From: Hyphomonadaceae bacterium
Lineage (GTDB): Bacteria; Pseudomonadota; Alphaproteobacteria; Caulobacterales; Hyphomonadaceae
Assembly (NCBI GenBank): GCA_947478925.1
Contig: CANJXY010000008.1
Span: 1 to 41,616 of the forward strand
DNA length: 41,616 nt
Direction of reading: 5' to 3'
The notes under the pieces are model-generated. The model had not been told where the DNA came from. It saw nothing but the letters and a program-made list of their open reading frames with translations, and made no database searches. The position numbers and the translations under genes were made by a program. This document shows positions 26,124 to 35,230 of this stretch, piece by piece (the stretch's first letter is position 1; each line of letters opens with the position of its first letter).

Positions 26124-27249
26124 CTAGTCGAGATCTTGCACAACCGTTTCCGGTCCGAGCTTGTGGCTCAAAGATGCCTGCAGGAAGGCTTCCAGATCGC
26201 CATCCAGAACGCCGCCGGTATCGGAGGTTTCGACGCCCGTGCGGAGGTCTTTGACCATCTGATAAGGCTGCAGCACGTAGGAGCGGATCTGACGACCCCA
26301 GCCGATTTCGGTCTTGGAATCAGCCTCGGCCTGCAGCGCGGCCTCGCGCTTCTTAAGTTCCATCTCGTAGATTCGCGCGCGCAGCATGTCCCATGCCTTG
26401 GCGCGGTTCTTATGCTGCGAGCGTTCTGCCTGCACGGCCACGACAATACCGGTTGGCGCGTGCGTGAGACGAACGGCCGAGTCGGTTTTGTTGATGTGCT
26501 GACCGCCCGAGCCTGACGCCCGGTAGGTGTCGGTGCGGACGTCCTTCTCCTGGATGTCGACCACGATGGAGTCGTCGATCACGGGATAAACCCACACGGA
26601 TGCAAAGCTTGTGTGGCGACGCGCGTTGGAATCGTAGGGAGAGATGCGCACAAGCCGGTGCACGCCGCTCTCGCTCTTCAGCCAGCCATAGGCGTACTCG
26701 CCCTTGATCAGCATGGTGGCCGACTTGATGCCCGCCGTCTCGCCGCCGTGCTCGTCGATCTCTTCGACCTTGTAGCCGCGCGCATTGGCATAGCGCACAT
26801 ACATGCGGCGCAACATTGAGGCCCAGTCCTGACTTTCCGTGCCGCCGGCGCCCGCATTGATCTCGATATAGCAGTCGTTGGCGTCCACCTCACCCGACAG
26901 CAGCGCCTTCAGCTCCGCGTCTTTCGCCTTCTGCAGCGCTGCGCGAATACTGGCTTCCACTTCGGCGATCGCGCCCTTGTCGCCCTCCGCCTCCGCCATG
27001 TCCCACAGCTCGACTGCGTCGCTCGCCTCGCGCTCGAGTTCGCGGATATCGTTCATGCCGGACTCAAGCCGGTTGCGTTCGCGCATCAGCGGTTGGGCCT
27101 TCTGAGGATCATTCCAGAAGTCAGCGCGCTCGGAGAGTGCGTTCAGTTCCGCGAGGCGCTTTTCGGCAAAGCCCCAGTCAAAGACGCCTCCGCAGCAGAC
27201 TGACCGACTGCCGAATCGTCTCGACCATGTTTTCGGCTTCAGGCGTCAT
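26124..27249 (-). CDS. prfB: peptide chain release factor 2, made by programmed +1 frameshift
   Basis: RF2 terminates translation at UGA and UAA. Frame 0 starts at ATG 27249 and gives 23 codons ([10 protein letters not shown] to RRRL) ending CTT at 27181-27183, followed by TGA at 27178-27180. Skipping T27180 places the ribosome in the frame that begins DWGFAEKRL and runs to 26124, for a total of about 374 residues. The peptidyl-hydrolysis motif GGQ is at 248-250. The codon-recognition tripeptide is SPY (203-205) instead of the SPF of E. coli RF2. A frame-only call would wrongly begin at the internal ATG 27086 and lose the first 54 residues. The start is about 60 bases after the mrcA stop, so co-transcription with mrcA is likely. 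Confidence 0.95.
27177..27192 (-). promoter_or_regulatory. prfB programmed +1 frameshift site
   Basis: On the minus strand the sequence reads CGGAGG-CGT-CTT-TGA-C. The internal Shine-Dalgarno-like CGGAGG (27187-27192) is three bases from CTT, the same spacing as in E. coli prfB. The slippery CTT is followed by the in-frame stop TGA and C, the poorly terminated context. When RF2 is scarce the ribosome slips +1 and makes full-length RF2. Confidence 0.93.
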
Positions 27250-27311
27250 AGCGTGCTCTATTCTTTTATCGGGCGGGTCGCGCGGTAGATGGGACTGTCC
27301 AGCAGCGCCGT

Positions 27312-29975
27312 CTAGAAGGTGCCGTCCTCGAAAGTCAATTCGCCCGGCGGTTTGTTAGGGTCGACCGGTGGGTTCGGATTGTTCGGATCGACCGGCTGGC
27401 TGGGATCGGTCGGCGTCAGGCCCTGGCCATCGTGGGTGGAAGAAGCAGTCTCGTCGCCCGCACCCATCTTGCTGTAGTCGACGCGATAACCGTCCGCCCC
27501 GATCGGCGCCGCACAACGGTCCGTCGGCGCAGAACCGGGTTTGAAGGCCTCTGTGATAATCAAGCGAGTGTCCGGCCCCGGTTGGCATCCCGTGTCGGCG
27601 TCAACTTCGACGTGCTCGACGCCGTTGGGCACACGGAAGGTCACGGCCGGGCGGTCTTTCAGGGCGGCGAGCATGAAGTCGCGGAACACGGGCGCCGCGA
27701 GACGGCCACCGGTTTCGCCTGTGCCCATGTCGTGCGGCTGGTCGAAGCCGATCCAGACGCCTGCAACAAGGTCAGGGCTGAAGCCCATCGTCCACGCATC
27801 GAACTGGTCATTCGATGTGCCCGTCTTGGCCGCGATCGGTTTTCCCACCGAGCGTATGGTCGAGCCGGTTCCGCGCTGCACGACGCCCTCGAGGATCGAG
27901 ACGATCTGATAGGCGGTGACGGAATCCAGCAGCTGCGCGCGATCGTCCGGCAGTTCAGGCGGCGGCAGTCCATTCTTCCATTCCGCACTGCAGCCCGTGC
28001 ACGCGCGCTGGTCGGTGCGATAGACGGTCTTGCCATAGCGGTTCTGGATCCGGTCGAACATGACAGGACGAACCTGCTTGCCGCCATTCACCAGTTCGGC
28101 ATAGCCGATCGCCATGCGCATCAGGGTCGTGTCGCCCGCGCCTAGCGCCATCGATTCATACGGCGGCAACGAGTCATACATGCCCATCCGCACACCCATC
28201 GCCGACACCTTCTCGAATCCGATCTCGGACGCGAGGCGAACGGTCATTGCGTTACGCGATTTCTCGACACCTATGCGCAGCGGCGTGAGGCCATAAAACT
28301 CCTTCGAGTAGTTCTCCGGCTTGTAGCAGGTCTCCTGGCCCGCGATCGTCTGGCACGACACATAAGGCGTATCGAGCACGCGATAGGACGGGGTCCATTT
28401 GAACAGACCGGTCGCCGGATCCGGCGTCTCCAACGCCGCCGCATAGACGAACGGCTTGAACGACGAACCCGGCTGGCGCTTGGCCTGGATGGCGCGGTTG
28501 AATTTGCTCGCCTCGAACGAATAGCCGCCGCTCATCGCCAGAACGCGGCCGGTGTGCGGGTCCATCGCGATCAGCGCACCCTGCAGGGCCGGCACCTGGC
28601 GCAGACGCCATGCCGCGTTGGCAGCACGTTGTTTTGGCACGCCATATTCGGTGATCAGCTGCACAGTGATATCCGGCGGCGCCTGTCCGGCGACAAAGAT
28701 CACGTCGCCCGCCTTCAGGCCCGTGCCTGCGCCACCGGCGCGTTTGTAGGTCGAGGCCCATTTTACGTCATCTGCTTGCAGCGTACCGGTCTCGCCACTG
28801 TGCAAGCCCAGCCGCACGCTCTCGCGCGAGACCGAGCGTACGACGGCGAGCTGCCAGTCATTGCGGCCACCAGCGACCTTGACCTTGTTGGCTTCGGTGT
28901 TGGCAAAGGCCTTCAGGTTCTCTTCGAACTTGTCATCAACAGCGACATTACCGAGCGGCCCGCGCCAGCCATGACGCCGGTCATAGCTGTCGAGGCCAGC
29001 CTGCAGCGCAGTCTGGGCGATCAGCTGGAGGTTGGAGTCGAGCGTCGAACGGATTGAAAGGCCGCCGCCGAGCAAGGCCTTCTGCGCATCTTCGCGACTG
29101 CCTATGCCTTCCAGCTTCTGCTTCTCGCCGAGCGAAAGGATTTCCTTGCGCAGTTCCTCGACATAGTAGGCCGAGGCCTGGTTCTCGTTGGTGTTGAGGC
29201 GATCAACGACGTGCAGCGGTTCGGCGAAGGCGGCATCGGCTTCCGCCTTGGTGACGTAGCCGTTCTCGAGCATCCGTCCGATCACGTAGTTGCGGCGCTT
29301 GATCGCCGCCTCGGGATTGAGGATCGGGTTCACACGCCCCGGCTGCTGCGGCAGACCGCCGAGCATGGCGCTTTCGGCGAGCGTCAGGTCGCCCAGCGAC
29401 TTGCCGAAATAATTCAGCGCAGCCGCGCCGACGCCATAGGACCGTCCGCCGAGATAGATCTCGTTCATGTAGAGTTCGAGGATCTGGTCTTTCGTCAGCT
29501 GGCCTTCGATACGCATCGCCAGCACAGCCTCGCGCACCTTGCGGTCGATGGAGCGCTCGTCGCCAGTCAGCATGTTCTTCACGACCTGCTGCGTGATCGT
29601 CGATCCGCCGGTCATGCGCTTGCCCTGCAGCGCGTTCAGCACCGTGCCGCGGAACATCCCCCAGAGGTCGATGCCGGAGTGTTCGTAGAACGTCTTGTCT
29701 TCGGCGGAGATGAAAGCCTTGATCAGCTGGTCCGGCAGTTCTTCCGACGGCACATAGACACGATGCTCGGTTGCGAATTCCGCCACCAGCTTTCCGTCAC
29801 CCGCGTGGACGCGGCTCATGATCGGCGGTTCGTAATTCCGGAGCTGCTCTTCGGACGGCAGGTTCTGCGTCACGAGGAAGAACCACACCACAGCAGCGAC
29901 AATCACGATGCCGATTACCGAGGCGATCCCGAGCAGGATCGTCTTCCAGTTCATTCGAGGCATCGACAGTTCCAT
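27312..29975 (-). CDS. mrcA: penicillin-binding protein 1A (bifunctional transglycosylase/transpeptidase)
   Basis: This is an 887-residue class A PBP that polymerises and cross-links peptidoglycan. A single N-terminal membrane anchor lies at about 12-36. The GT51 domain follows with catalytic Glu92 (SAEDKTFYEH) and GGSTITQQ. The transpeptidase domain has the SxxK motif GSSFK (Ser504, Lys507), SRN in KSRNAMT, and KTG in AKTGTSND (Lys717). The C-terminal tail is rich in Pro, Asn and Asp (VDPNNPNPPVDP) and probably disordered. The start is ATG 29975; ATGs four and seven codons later are possible. It lies just upstream of prfB on the same strand, as in related genomes. Confidence 0.96.
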   Translation of the reverse strand: MELSMPRMNWKTILLGIASVIGIVIVAAVVWFFLVTQNLPSEEQLRNYEPPIMSRVHAGDGKLVAEFATEHRVYVPSEELPDQLIKAFISAEDKTFYEHSGIDLWGMFRGTVLNALQGKRMTGGSTITQQVVKNMLTGDERSIDRKVREAVLAMRIEGQLTKDQILELYMNEIYLGGRSYGVGAAALNYFGKSLGDLTLAESAMLGGLPQQPGRVNPILNPEAAIKRRNYVIGRMLENGYVTKAEADAAFAEPLHVVDRLNTNENQASAYYVEELRKEILSLGEKQKLEGIGSREDAQKALLGGGLSIRSTLDSNLQLIAQTALQAGLDSYDRRHGWRGPLGNVAVDDKFEENLKAFANTEANKVKVAGGRNDWQLAVVRSVSRESVRLGLHSGETGTLQADDVKWASTYKRAGGAGTGLKAGDVIFVAGQAPPDITVQLITEYGVPKQRAANAAWRLRQVPALQGALIAMDPHTGRVLAMSGGYSFEASKFNRAIQAKRQPGSSFKPFVYAAALETPDPATGLFKWTPSYRVLDTPYVSCQTIAGQETCYKPENYSKEFYGLTPLRIGVEKSRNAMTVRLASEIGFEKVSAMGVRMGMYDSLPPYESMALGAGDTTLMRMAIGYAELVNGGKQVRPVMFDRIQNRYGKTVYRTDQRACTGCSAEWKNGLPPPELPDDRAQLLDSVTAYQIVSILEGVVQRGTGSTIRSVGKPIAAKTGTSNDQFDAWTMGFSPDLVAGVWIGFDQPHDMGTGETGGRLAAPVFRDFMLAALKDRPAVTFRVPNGVEHVEVDADTGCQPGPDTRLIITEAFKPGSAPTDRCAAPIGADGYRVDYSKMGAGDETASSTHDGQGLTPTDPSQPVDPNNPNPPVDPNKPPGELTFEDGTF

Positions 29976-30189
29976 GTATTCACCGACCAGGCGCGAAAGT
30001 GTCCGTCCCTTCGCACAGAACCGGCCCCCCAGGCAGTGGCGGGCAGACGTCTGGCGCTGGAAGGTCCGGAATCACCGAGATTTGGGGTGACTTTAAGGCG
30101 TCGGACCCCCGTATGACAGGGCCATGCCGGGTTAAACTCAGCTCATGGTTACGGCGCAAATGGATCTTTCAGGGACACGATCCTTCCGC

Positions 30190-31119
30190 CTACGCGACGT
30201 TCCTGACGCCGGGGGCGGCGGCGCCGATCTCGCGGATGTCGAACGGGGTAGTCTGGTAGATCTCGTTGATCCAGTTGCCGAAAAGCAGGTGGGCGTGGCT
30301 GCGCCAGCGGTTCTGCGGCGGTTTGGTAAGATCATCGCCCGGGAAATAGTTGGCCGGAACCGCCCCACCGTCGCGGCTGAACTCGCCATCCAAGGTCTCG
30401 GTGTCGTACTCGACATGGTTGAACATGTGGATCGACCGGCGCTGGGGGTCGTTCAGCAGGCAGAGCCCGGTCTCTGCGCTGTCGGCAAGCACCCGCATGC
30501 CGCTGCTCGCGGGGAGATCCTCGGTGCGGACTTCGGTCCAACGCGAGACGGGGATGGCGAAATCGTCCGAGAAGCCGCGCAGGTAGGGCGATGCCGGCTC
30601 GCAGTTGCGCTGCAGGTAGACGCCGAATGCCTTGCCCGGCAGGTCGTGCTTCGGCACGCCGTGAAAGTGATAGACCGCCGCCTGCGCCGCCCAGCAGATA
30701 TTGAACGTCGAATGCACATGGGTCTGCGTCCAGTCGAAAATCTGCTGCAACTCCTGCCAGTAACGCACGTCCTCGAACGGCATCCGTTCGACGGGGGCGC
30801 CGGTGATGATGAAGCCGTCGAACTTCTCATGCCTGACTTCCGACCACGGACGATAAAACGCCGACATGTGGTCGGGCGAAGCATTGCGCGCGACGTGATC
30901 CGTGATCCGCACCAGGGTCAGCTCGATCTGCAGCGGCGTCGCGCCCAGCAGGCGGGCAAGCTGCGTCTCGGTCGAGATTTTGTTCGGCATCAGGTTGAGG
31001 AGACCGATGCGCAGGGGGCGGATGTCCTGCCGGATGGCGTCCGTTTCACTCAAGACCGCGACGCCCTCGGTCTGAAGCGTCTGGCGGGCGGGAAGGTGGT
31101 CGGGAATCTTGATCGGCAC
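30190..31119 (-). CDS. metA: homoserine O-acyltransferase (MetA family), probable acetyltransferase
   Basis: This is a 309-residue protein from GTG 31119, exactly the length of E. coli MetA. AGAGGA lies upstream of the start. Catalytic residues fall at the E. coli numbers: Cys142 (NICWAAQAA), His235 and Glu237 (NHVEYD). Residue 111 is Glu (TGAPVERM). In characterised MetA enzymes Glu111 selects acetyl-CoA and Gly111 selects succinyl-CoA, so the likely product is O-acetylhomoserine, the first committed step to methionine. The protein is cytoplasmic. A structured leader of about 140 bases precedes it and probably regulates it. The gene and the divergent amidase sit between amiC and mrcA. Confidence 0.95.
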   Translation of the reverse strand: MPIKIPDHLPARQTLQTEGVAVLSETDAIRQDIRPLRIGLLNLMPNKISTETQLARLLGATPLQIELTLVRITDHVARNASPDHMSAFYRPWSEVRHEKFDGFIITGAPVERMPFEDVRYWQELQQIFDWTQTHVHSTFNICWAAQAAVYHFHGVPKHDLPGKAFGVYLQRNCEPASPYLRGFSDDFAIPVSRWTEVRTEDLPASSGMRVLADSAETGLCLLNDPQRRSIHMFNHVEYDTETLDGEFSRDGGAVPANYFPGDDLTKPPQNRWRSHAHLLFGNWINEIYQTTPFDIREIGAAAPGVRNVA

Positions 31120-31153
31120 GGCGCGTCTGTCCTCTAAACTCTGAAGCGACGCT

Positions 31154-31260
31154 TGTGGCTTGATCCGTATCGTTGCCGGCTCGGCCACATCCTCCTTTCG
31201 GAGCGCCACCTTGCCCGGTCGGCAGGTTGGCGTTGGGCGTCGCCCCAACTCTTGATGCTG
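31154..31260 (-). ncRNA. metA leader RNA: candidate SAM-I-clan (S-box-like) riboswitch
   Basis: Read 5' to 3' on the minus strand, helices abut exactly. P1 is GCATC (31254-31258) with GATGT (31187-31191); the joining strand is AAGAG (31249-31253). P2 is a short hairpin TTGGG/CCCAA (31233-31248). P3 runs 31204-31232 and carries CCAACC and AAGGTGG. P4 is CTCC-GAAA-GGAG (31192-31203). The strings ATCAAGAG, CAACC...GGCAAGGTG and TCC...GGA-GAT match S-box core blocks. TGTGGC (31184-31189), overlapping the 3' strand of P1, can instead pair with GCCACA (31154-31159), giving a plausible switch. P2 lacks the usual kink-turn, so this would be a variant. Confidence 0.6.
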
Positions 31261-31266
31261 CGCCCT

Positions 31267-31294
31267 TTTAGAATATCGATATGCTCTTTGGCAA
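31267..31294 (-). promoter_or_regulatory. putative metA promoter
   Basis: On the minus strand TTGCCA (31289-31294) is followed after 16 bases by TCTAAA (31267-31272). A start site near 31260 would place P1 of the leader at the very 5' end of the transcript. The -10 match is moderate. Confidence 0.35.
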
Positions 31295-31367
31295 TAAGGC
31301 CGATCACACTTAAGACCGATGACAGGGCGTCCCGCCCCGGCAGGTCGACCAGCCGGAGGGCGAGCTC

Positions 31368-32792
31368 ATGGACGAGTATTCCAGCTTTGACGGCGTCGGA
31401 CTGGCCGAACTGGTCGCCAAAGGTAAAGTGTCGCCCGCCGAGTTGACCGAGGCGGCCATCGCGCGGGTCGAGCGCCACAATCCGAAGCTGAACGCCGTGG
31501 TTTTCAAGGGCTATGACGATGCCCGCCGCGATGCCGTCGGCAAACTTCCAGAAGGCCCGTTCAAGGGTGTCCCCTTCCTCATCAAGGATCTCGCCATGCC
31601 AGTCGCGGGCTGGCCGCGCACCTCCGGCAGCCGCTACACGCGGGGCTTCGTCGACGCGCAGGATGGCGGGCTGACGGCGCGCTACCGGGCGTCGGGCGCC
31701 GTCCTGCTCGGCAAGACCAACACGCCCGAGTACGGCATCACCGGCACGACCGAGAGCAGAGCACTTGGGCCCTGCCGCAATCCATGGAATCCCGCCCACA
31801 TCTCTGGCGGCTCCTCCGGTGGATCAGCGTCCGCCGTCGCGGCCGGCATCGTGCCGCTGGCGCATGCCTCCGACGGCCTCGGCTCGATCCGCATTCCGGC
31901 GGCGTGCTGCGGACTGGTCGGATTGAAAGTCACGCGCGACCGCGTTCCCAACCTGCCCGATGGCTATGACTATGCCTTCGGCAATGTCGTCGATCACGTC
32001 GTAAGCCGCACGGTTCGCGACAGCGCCGTGATGCTGGATGCGACGGGTTATGCGGAGCCGAACGCGCCCTATCCTGCGCCGCCCAAGGATCGTCCGTATG
32101 CCGAGGAGGTTCAGCGAAGCCCCGGCAGGCTCCGCATCGCTGTCTCGTCGGAGACGCCAAATGGCCGCCCGATCGACCCCGAGATTGAGGCTGCGCTTCA
32201 GCGCACCGCCGCGCTGCTCAAAGGCCTCGGCCATGAGGTGATCGAGCGCGGCCTCGGCATCGACTATCGCGCGCTCTACGCCTCACGTGGCTCAGCGTCT
32301 GCCGGCAATTTCGCGGCCGGCATGGCGCGCCTCGCCGATGAGCTTGGTCGCCAGCCCGAGCCCGACGAACTTGAACCCCTCACCTGGGCTATCCTGAAAG
32401 CAGGTCAGCGTCAGACCGGCGCTGATGTCATGCGCTCACTGCAGGAAACGCGGATGCTGAACTACCAGACGCTAGCCGCCTTCGGCGATATTGACGTCTT
32501 TCTCTGCCCGGTCATGGGCCAGCCCGTGCCCGAGATCGGCTACGTCGATCCGGTGAATGTCGAACCGCGCGAGATCAACAAGAGGCAGGGCCGCCTCTAC
32601 CCCTTCACGCCGCCATTCAATTTCTCGGGCCAACCCTCGATGAGCCTGCCCCTTGAAGTCGACGCGAGGGGCCTGCCCATCGGCATGATGTTCACCGCCA
32701 AATTCGCCGACGAAGCGACGTTGTTCCGCCTTGCCGCCCAACTGGAAAAAGAAGCGCCGTGGCGCGGGCGCAAGCCGCAGGTCTGGGGCTGA
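31368..32792 (+). CDS. amidase signature family enzyme (6-aminohexanoate-cyclic-dimer hydrolase-like)
   Basis: This is a 474-residue protein from ATG 31368, with CGGAGGG upstream. The Ser-cisSer-Lys triad of the amidase signature family is visible: Lys73 (LIKDL), cis-Ser149 in SGGSSGGSA, and nucleophile Ser173 in [10 protein letters not shown]. The segment [13 protein letters not shown] followed by GSIRIPA resembles cyclic-dimer hydrolases of the NylA type, but this subgroup hydrolyses many amides and esters, so the substrate is open. There is no signal peptide. GatB and GatC are absent nearby and the GatA reading is not favoured. The gene is divergent from metA, about 250 bp between starts, and convergent with amiC. 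Confidence 0.88.
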   Translation: MDEYSSFDGVGLAELVAKGKVSPAELTEAAIARVERHNPKLNAVVFKGYDDARRDAVGKLPEGPFKGVPFLIKDLAMPVAGWPRTSGSRYTRGFVDAQDGGLTARYRASGAVLLGKTNTPEYGITGTTESRALGPCRNPWNPAHISGGSSGGSASAVAAGIVPLAHASDGLGSIRIPAACCGLVGLKVTRDRVPNLPDGYDYAFGNVVDHVVSRTVRDSAVMLDATGYAEPNAPYPAPPKDRPYAEEVQRSPGRLRIAVSSETPNGRPIDPEIEAALQRTAALLKGLGHEVIERGLGIDYRALYASRGSASAGNFAAGMARLADELGRQPEPDELEPLTWAILKAGQRQTGADVMRSLQETRMLNYQTLAAFGDIDVFLCPVMGQPVPEIGYVDPVNVEPREINKRQGRLYPFTPPFNFSGQPSMSLPLEVDARGLPIGMMFTAKFADEATLFRLAAQLEKEAPWRGRKPQVWG

Positions 32793-32978
32793 AAAGGACG
32801 CGCCCCGCCCAAAGTCCCAATTCCGACAGCCGCGAATGATCTAAGGGACGTGGGCCCGGAGCGGACCAATGGAACCTGCGATCGCCGACCTCTATCATCA
32901 CGTCGTTGATCGAGGCTTCGCGGCGGCGCATCAATCCAGACGGGCCACTATTCACGGACTGGGAATACGCGCCCCGAC

Positions 32979-34190
32979 CTACCGTCCCGCCATCAGTTTC
33001 GTCTGATCGTCGAAGAACGCGTCAATCGCGCCGACAACGCCGCGCACGAGTTTAAGGCGTTTGGCTTCGGACACCATCGCCGCTGCGTCGTCGGCGTTGG
33101 TAATGAAACCCATTTCCAACAGGACGGCGGGCACGTCTGGGCTGAGAAGGACGTAGAGGCTTTTCTTGCGGTGGGTATTCTGCAGCGTGGGCCAGCCGGC
33201 CTCGCCGGCTTTGGTGGCGAGGATTTCACCGAAGCGGGCAGACTGGTTTTTGGTCTCGCGCTGAACGAGATCAGCGAGGATCTGGTTGACCATTTCAGGT
33301 CGGCCGGAATCGACTTCAACGTCGAGTATCCAGTCGTTCTGCTTGCGGGCGCCATCGATGCGTTTCTCGCCTTCGGGCGAAAGCGTGTAGACTGACGCTC
33401 CGCGCGTTTCCGGTTTCGGTCCGGCATCGGCGTGCAGCGAGATGAACAGGTCGGCGCCGAGATTGCGCGCCTTGGTGGGGCGATCCTCCAGCTCGATGAA
33501 AATGTCGGTCGAGCGGGTCAGGGCGACGTCGTAGCGATCGGTTTTCATCAGCTCGTCCCGCAGCGCCAGCGCGGCGGCGAGCGTCAAGTCCTTTTCCTTG
33601 AGACCGGTCTTCGAGGTCGAGCCCGGATCCTTGCCGCCATGGCCCGCGTCGACGACGATCAGCGGCTTGCGCGAGGTCTGCTCGGCGACCGGCTTGGGCC
33701 CGGACATGTCGCCGACGGCTTCCTGCGAGAACTGGGCGGCGGTTGTCGGCTCGAGGTCTAGGACAATCTTGTGACGCTCCGCGCTGGTCTTGGGGGCGAG
33801 GGCGAAGTCGCGGGCGACAATGGCGGGGCCGGAGAGGTCGAGGACGAGGCGTGAGGTGGTGGCGGTGTTGTGGGCGTAGCGGTAGCCCGCGACTGCGCCC
33901 GAGCCCTTGCCGGAGCCTGCCTCGGACGTCAGCCCGTTGAGCGACCAGCGCACGCGGGGGAGATCGAGCACGACGCGGTAGCTGCCGGCAGAGAGAAGGA
34001 AGACATGGTAGCTGAGGGGGGTGTCGGATTCGACAATGACGCGGGTCGCCTTGCCCTCTCCGCCCATCCTGACCGACAGGACACGGCCAGCCTGAGATGC
34101 GGCCGGAGGCGCGGCCTGCGCAACCGAACCAGTCATCATGACCAGTCCGAGAAAAGTCATGAGGGTCAGGAGCCAGGCCCGCACGCGCAA
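32979..34190 (-). CDS. amiC: N-acetylmuramoyl-L-alanine amidase (AMIN plus Amidase_3)
   Basis: This is a 403-residue exported amidase that cleaves the stem peptide from peptidoglycan during daughter-cell separation. The signal peptide ends near AQA-APP (about 27). An AMIN domain (about 35-150) precedes the zinc amidase domain (about 176-395) with ligands His184 (DAGHGG), Glu199 and His253 (SLHAD), and catalytic Glu359 (LLEMGFITN). The frame begins with TTG 34190, which follows GAAGGG closely; GTG 34184 is an alternative and also keeps the signal peptide. Homologues usually lie directly beside mrcA, but here metA and an amidase gene intervene. Activation by an EnvC-like factor is expected from the family. 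Confidence 0.95.
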   Translation of the reverse strand: MRVRAWLLTLMTFLGLVMMTGSVAQAAPPAASQAGRVLSVRMGGEGKATRVIVESDTPLSYHVFLLSAGSYRVVLDLPRVRWSLNGLTSEAGSGKGSGAVAGYRYAHNTATTSRLVLDLSGPAIVARDFALAPKTSAERHKIVLDLEPTTAAQFSQEAVGDMSGPKPVAEQTSRKPLIVVDAGHGGKDPGSTSKTGLKEKDLTLAAALALRDELMKTDRYDVALTRSTDIFIELEDRPTKARNLGADLFISLHADAGPKPETRGASVYTLSPEGEKRIDGARKQNDWILDVEVDSGRPEMVNQILADLVQRETKNQSARFGEILATKAGEAGWPTLQNTHRKKSLYVLLSPDVPAVLLEMGFITNADDAAAMVSEAKRLKLVRGVVGAIDAFFDDQTKLMAGR

Positions 34191-34359
34191 CGCACCCTTC
34201 AGGAAGCGACTTGAACAAGGGCCATTCTGGCCCAGGGTCTCAGCCTTATCTTTGTGTCGTTAACTGTTCGTTGGAATCAGTGCTGACGCTCGACAGCAGG
34301 CAGGTAATGGGGTGTGGTCTGCGTTCACGGCTGCCCGGGGGCGCACGGGACCGCTTTCC

Positions 34360-34842
34360 ATGACCCATTTGCGCCTGAGGTTTGCCGCCGTCGCCCTGCT
34401 CCTCAACACTGCCTGCGCGTCCACCCCGCCCGACCTGCACGACAATCTTGTGGTTCCGGGCAAGCGCATCGGCGTCGTGGAACTGGGTATGCCGCTCTCC
34501 CTCCTGCTGGCGGCGCAGGGCCAGCCCCTGCGCACCGCCTCGATCCCGAACACGACGGCGACCACGTACACGTTCGCGAACGGCCTGACCGTGGGCGCCG
34601 AAGAAAGCGTCTACTGGATAATCACCGAGGACGAGCAGTTCAGGACGGCCAACGGGGTCGGCCCGGGGGTCGAGCAGATCGTGGCGCGGTCGGCGCTGGG
34701 CAAGCCGCGGTGCGTCGAATCCCGGCCTGATGTCACGGTCTATGACTATGGCGACGTGTATTTCGAGACCGGTAACGCTGACGGGCGCGTCAAGCGCGTG
34801 GGGGTGATTGCGCACCAACGCCCGTGCGCGCAACAAGGCTAG
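34360..34842 (+). CDS. small lipoprotein, unknown function
   Basis: This is a 160-residue protein from ATG 34360; an in-frame GTG at 34312 would put extra residues before the signal peptide. MTHLRLRFAAVALLLNTACAS is a lipoprotein signal with lipobox NTAC (Cys19). The mature part contains KRIGVVELGMPLSLLLA and ends near RVKRVGVIAHQRPC. Two mature cysteines (in KPRCVES and RPCAQQG) could form a disulfide. I do not recognise a family. It is divergent from amiC with about 170 bp between starts, and precedes the rne leader on the same strand. Confidence 0.7.
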   Translation: MTHLRLRFAAVALLLNTACASTPPDLHDNLVVPGKRIGVVELGMPLSLLLAAQGQPLRTASIPNTTATTYTFANGLTVGAEESVYWIITEDEQFRTANGVGPGVEQIVARSALGKPRCVESRPDVTVYDYGDVYFETGNADGRVKRVGVIAHQRPCAQQG

Positions 34843-35230
34843 AATAAAACATTAGGCAATTCAGGTATATAGAAGATCGCTGACTTGGCGCATTTGTGGA
34901 TGAAAGGGCCTGGGGCCGTCATCGCCCTTCCCCTCCGTACGCAATATGTGCATAGGTGAGTCCCAAGGCGGTCCCAGCGACATGTCTTTCGCGCTCTCGC
35001 GTGGGTTTTTCCGAAAAAACCTAAGCATTCCAGAGCGTTAGCCGGCTTCGAGCGTATCGGAGGTCAGCGATCCAGCTGTCTCCATGGTCAGGGCATTATG
35101 AACGCGATTTCGCGAGATTCAGTCAGCCAGACCGGACGCCGAGCCCCCTCGTTCCCTGCATATTCCATCATTTCGCAGGCTGGAGCCGCGCTTTCGCGCG
35201 CCGCCTGCGCTTACGAAGAGGTTCCCCTAC
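34843..35230 (+). other. rne 5' leader region, about 390 bp without a gene
   Basis: No convincing gene lies here. There is a perfect 7-bp AT-rich hairpin, GGTTTTT-ccga-AAAAACC (35004-35021), not followed by a T-run, and an AT-rich TATATA (34866-34871) that could be part of a promoter. RNase E mRNAs in enterobacteria carry long structured leaders through which RNase E limits its own synthesis. A similar role here is inference from position and length. Confidence 0.45.

Noticed and set aside
34190-34360. CtrA (TTAA-N7-TTAA) or CcrM-linked regulation between amiC and the lipoprotein gene
   Set aside because: A single TTAA and a single GAATC are present, but no paired CtrA half-sites, so there is no real evidence.
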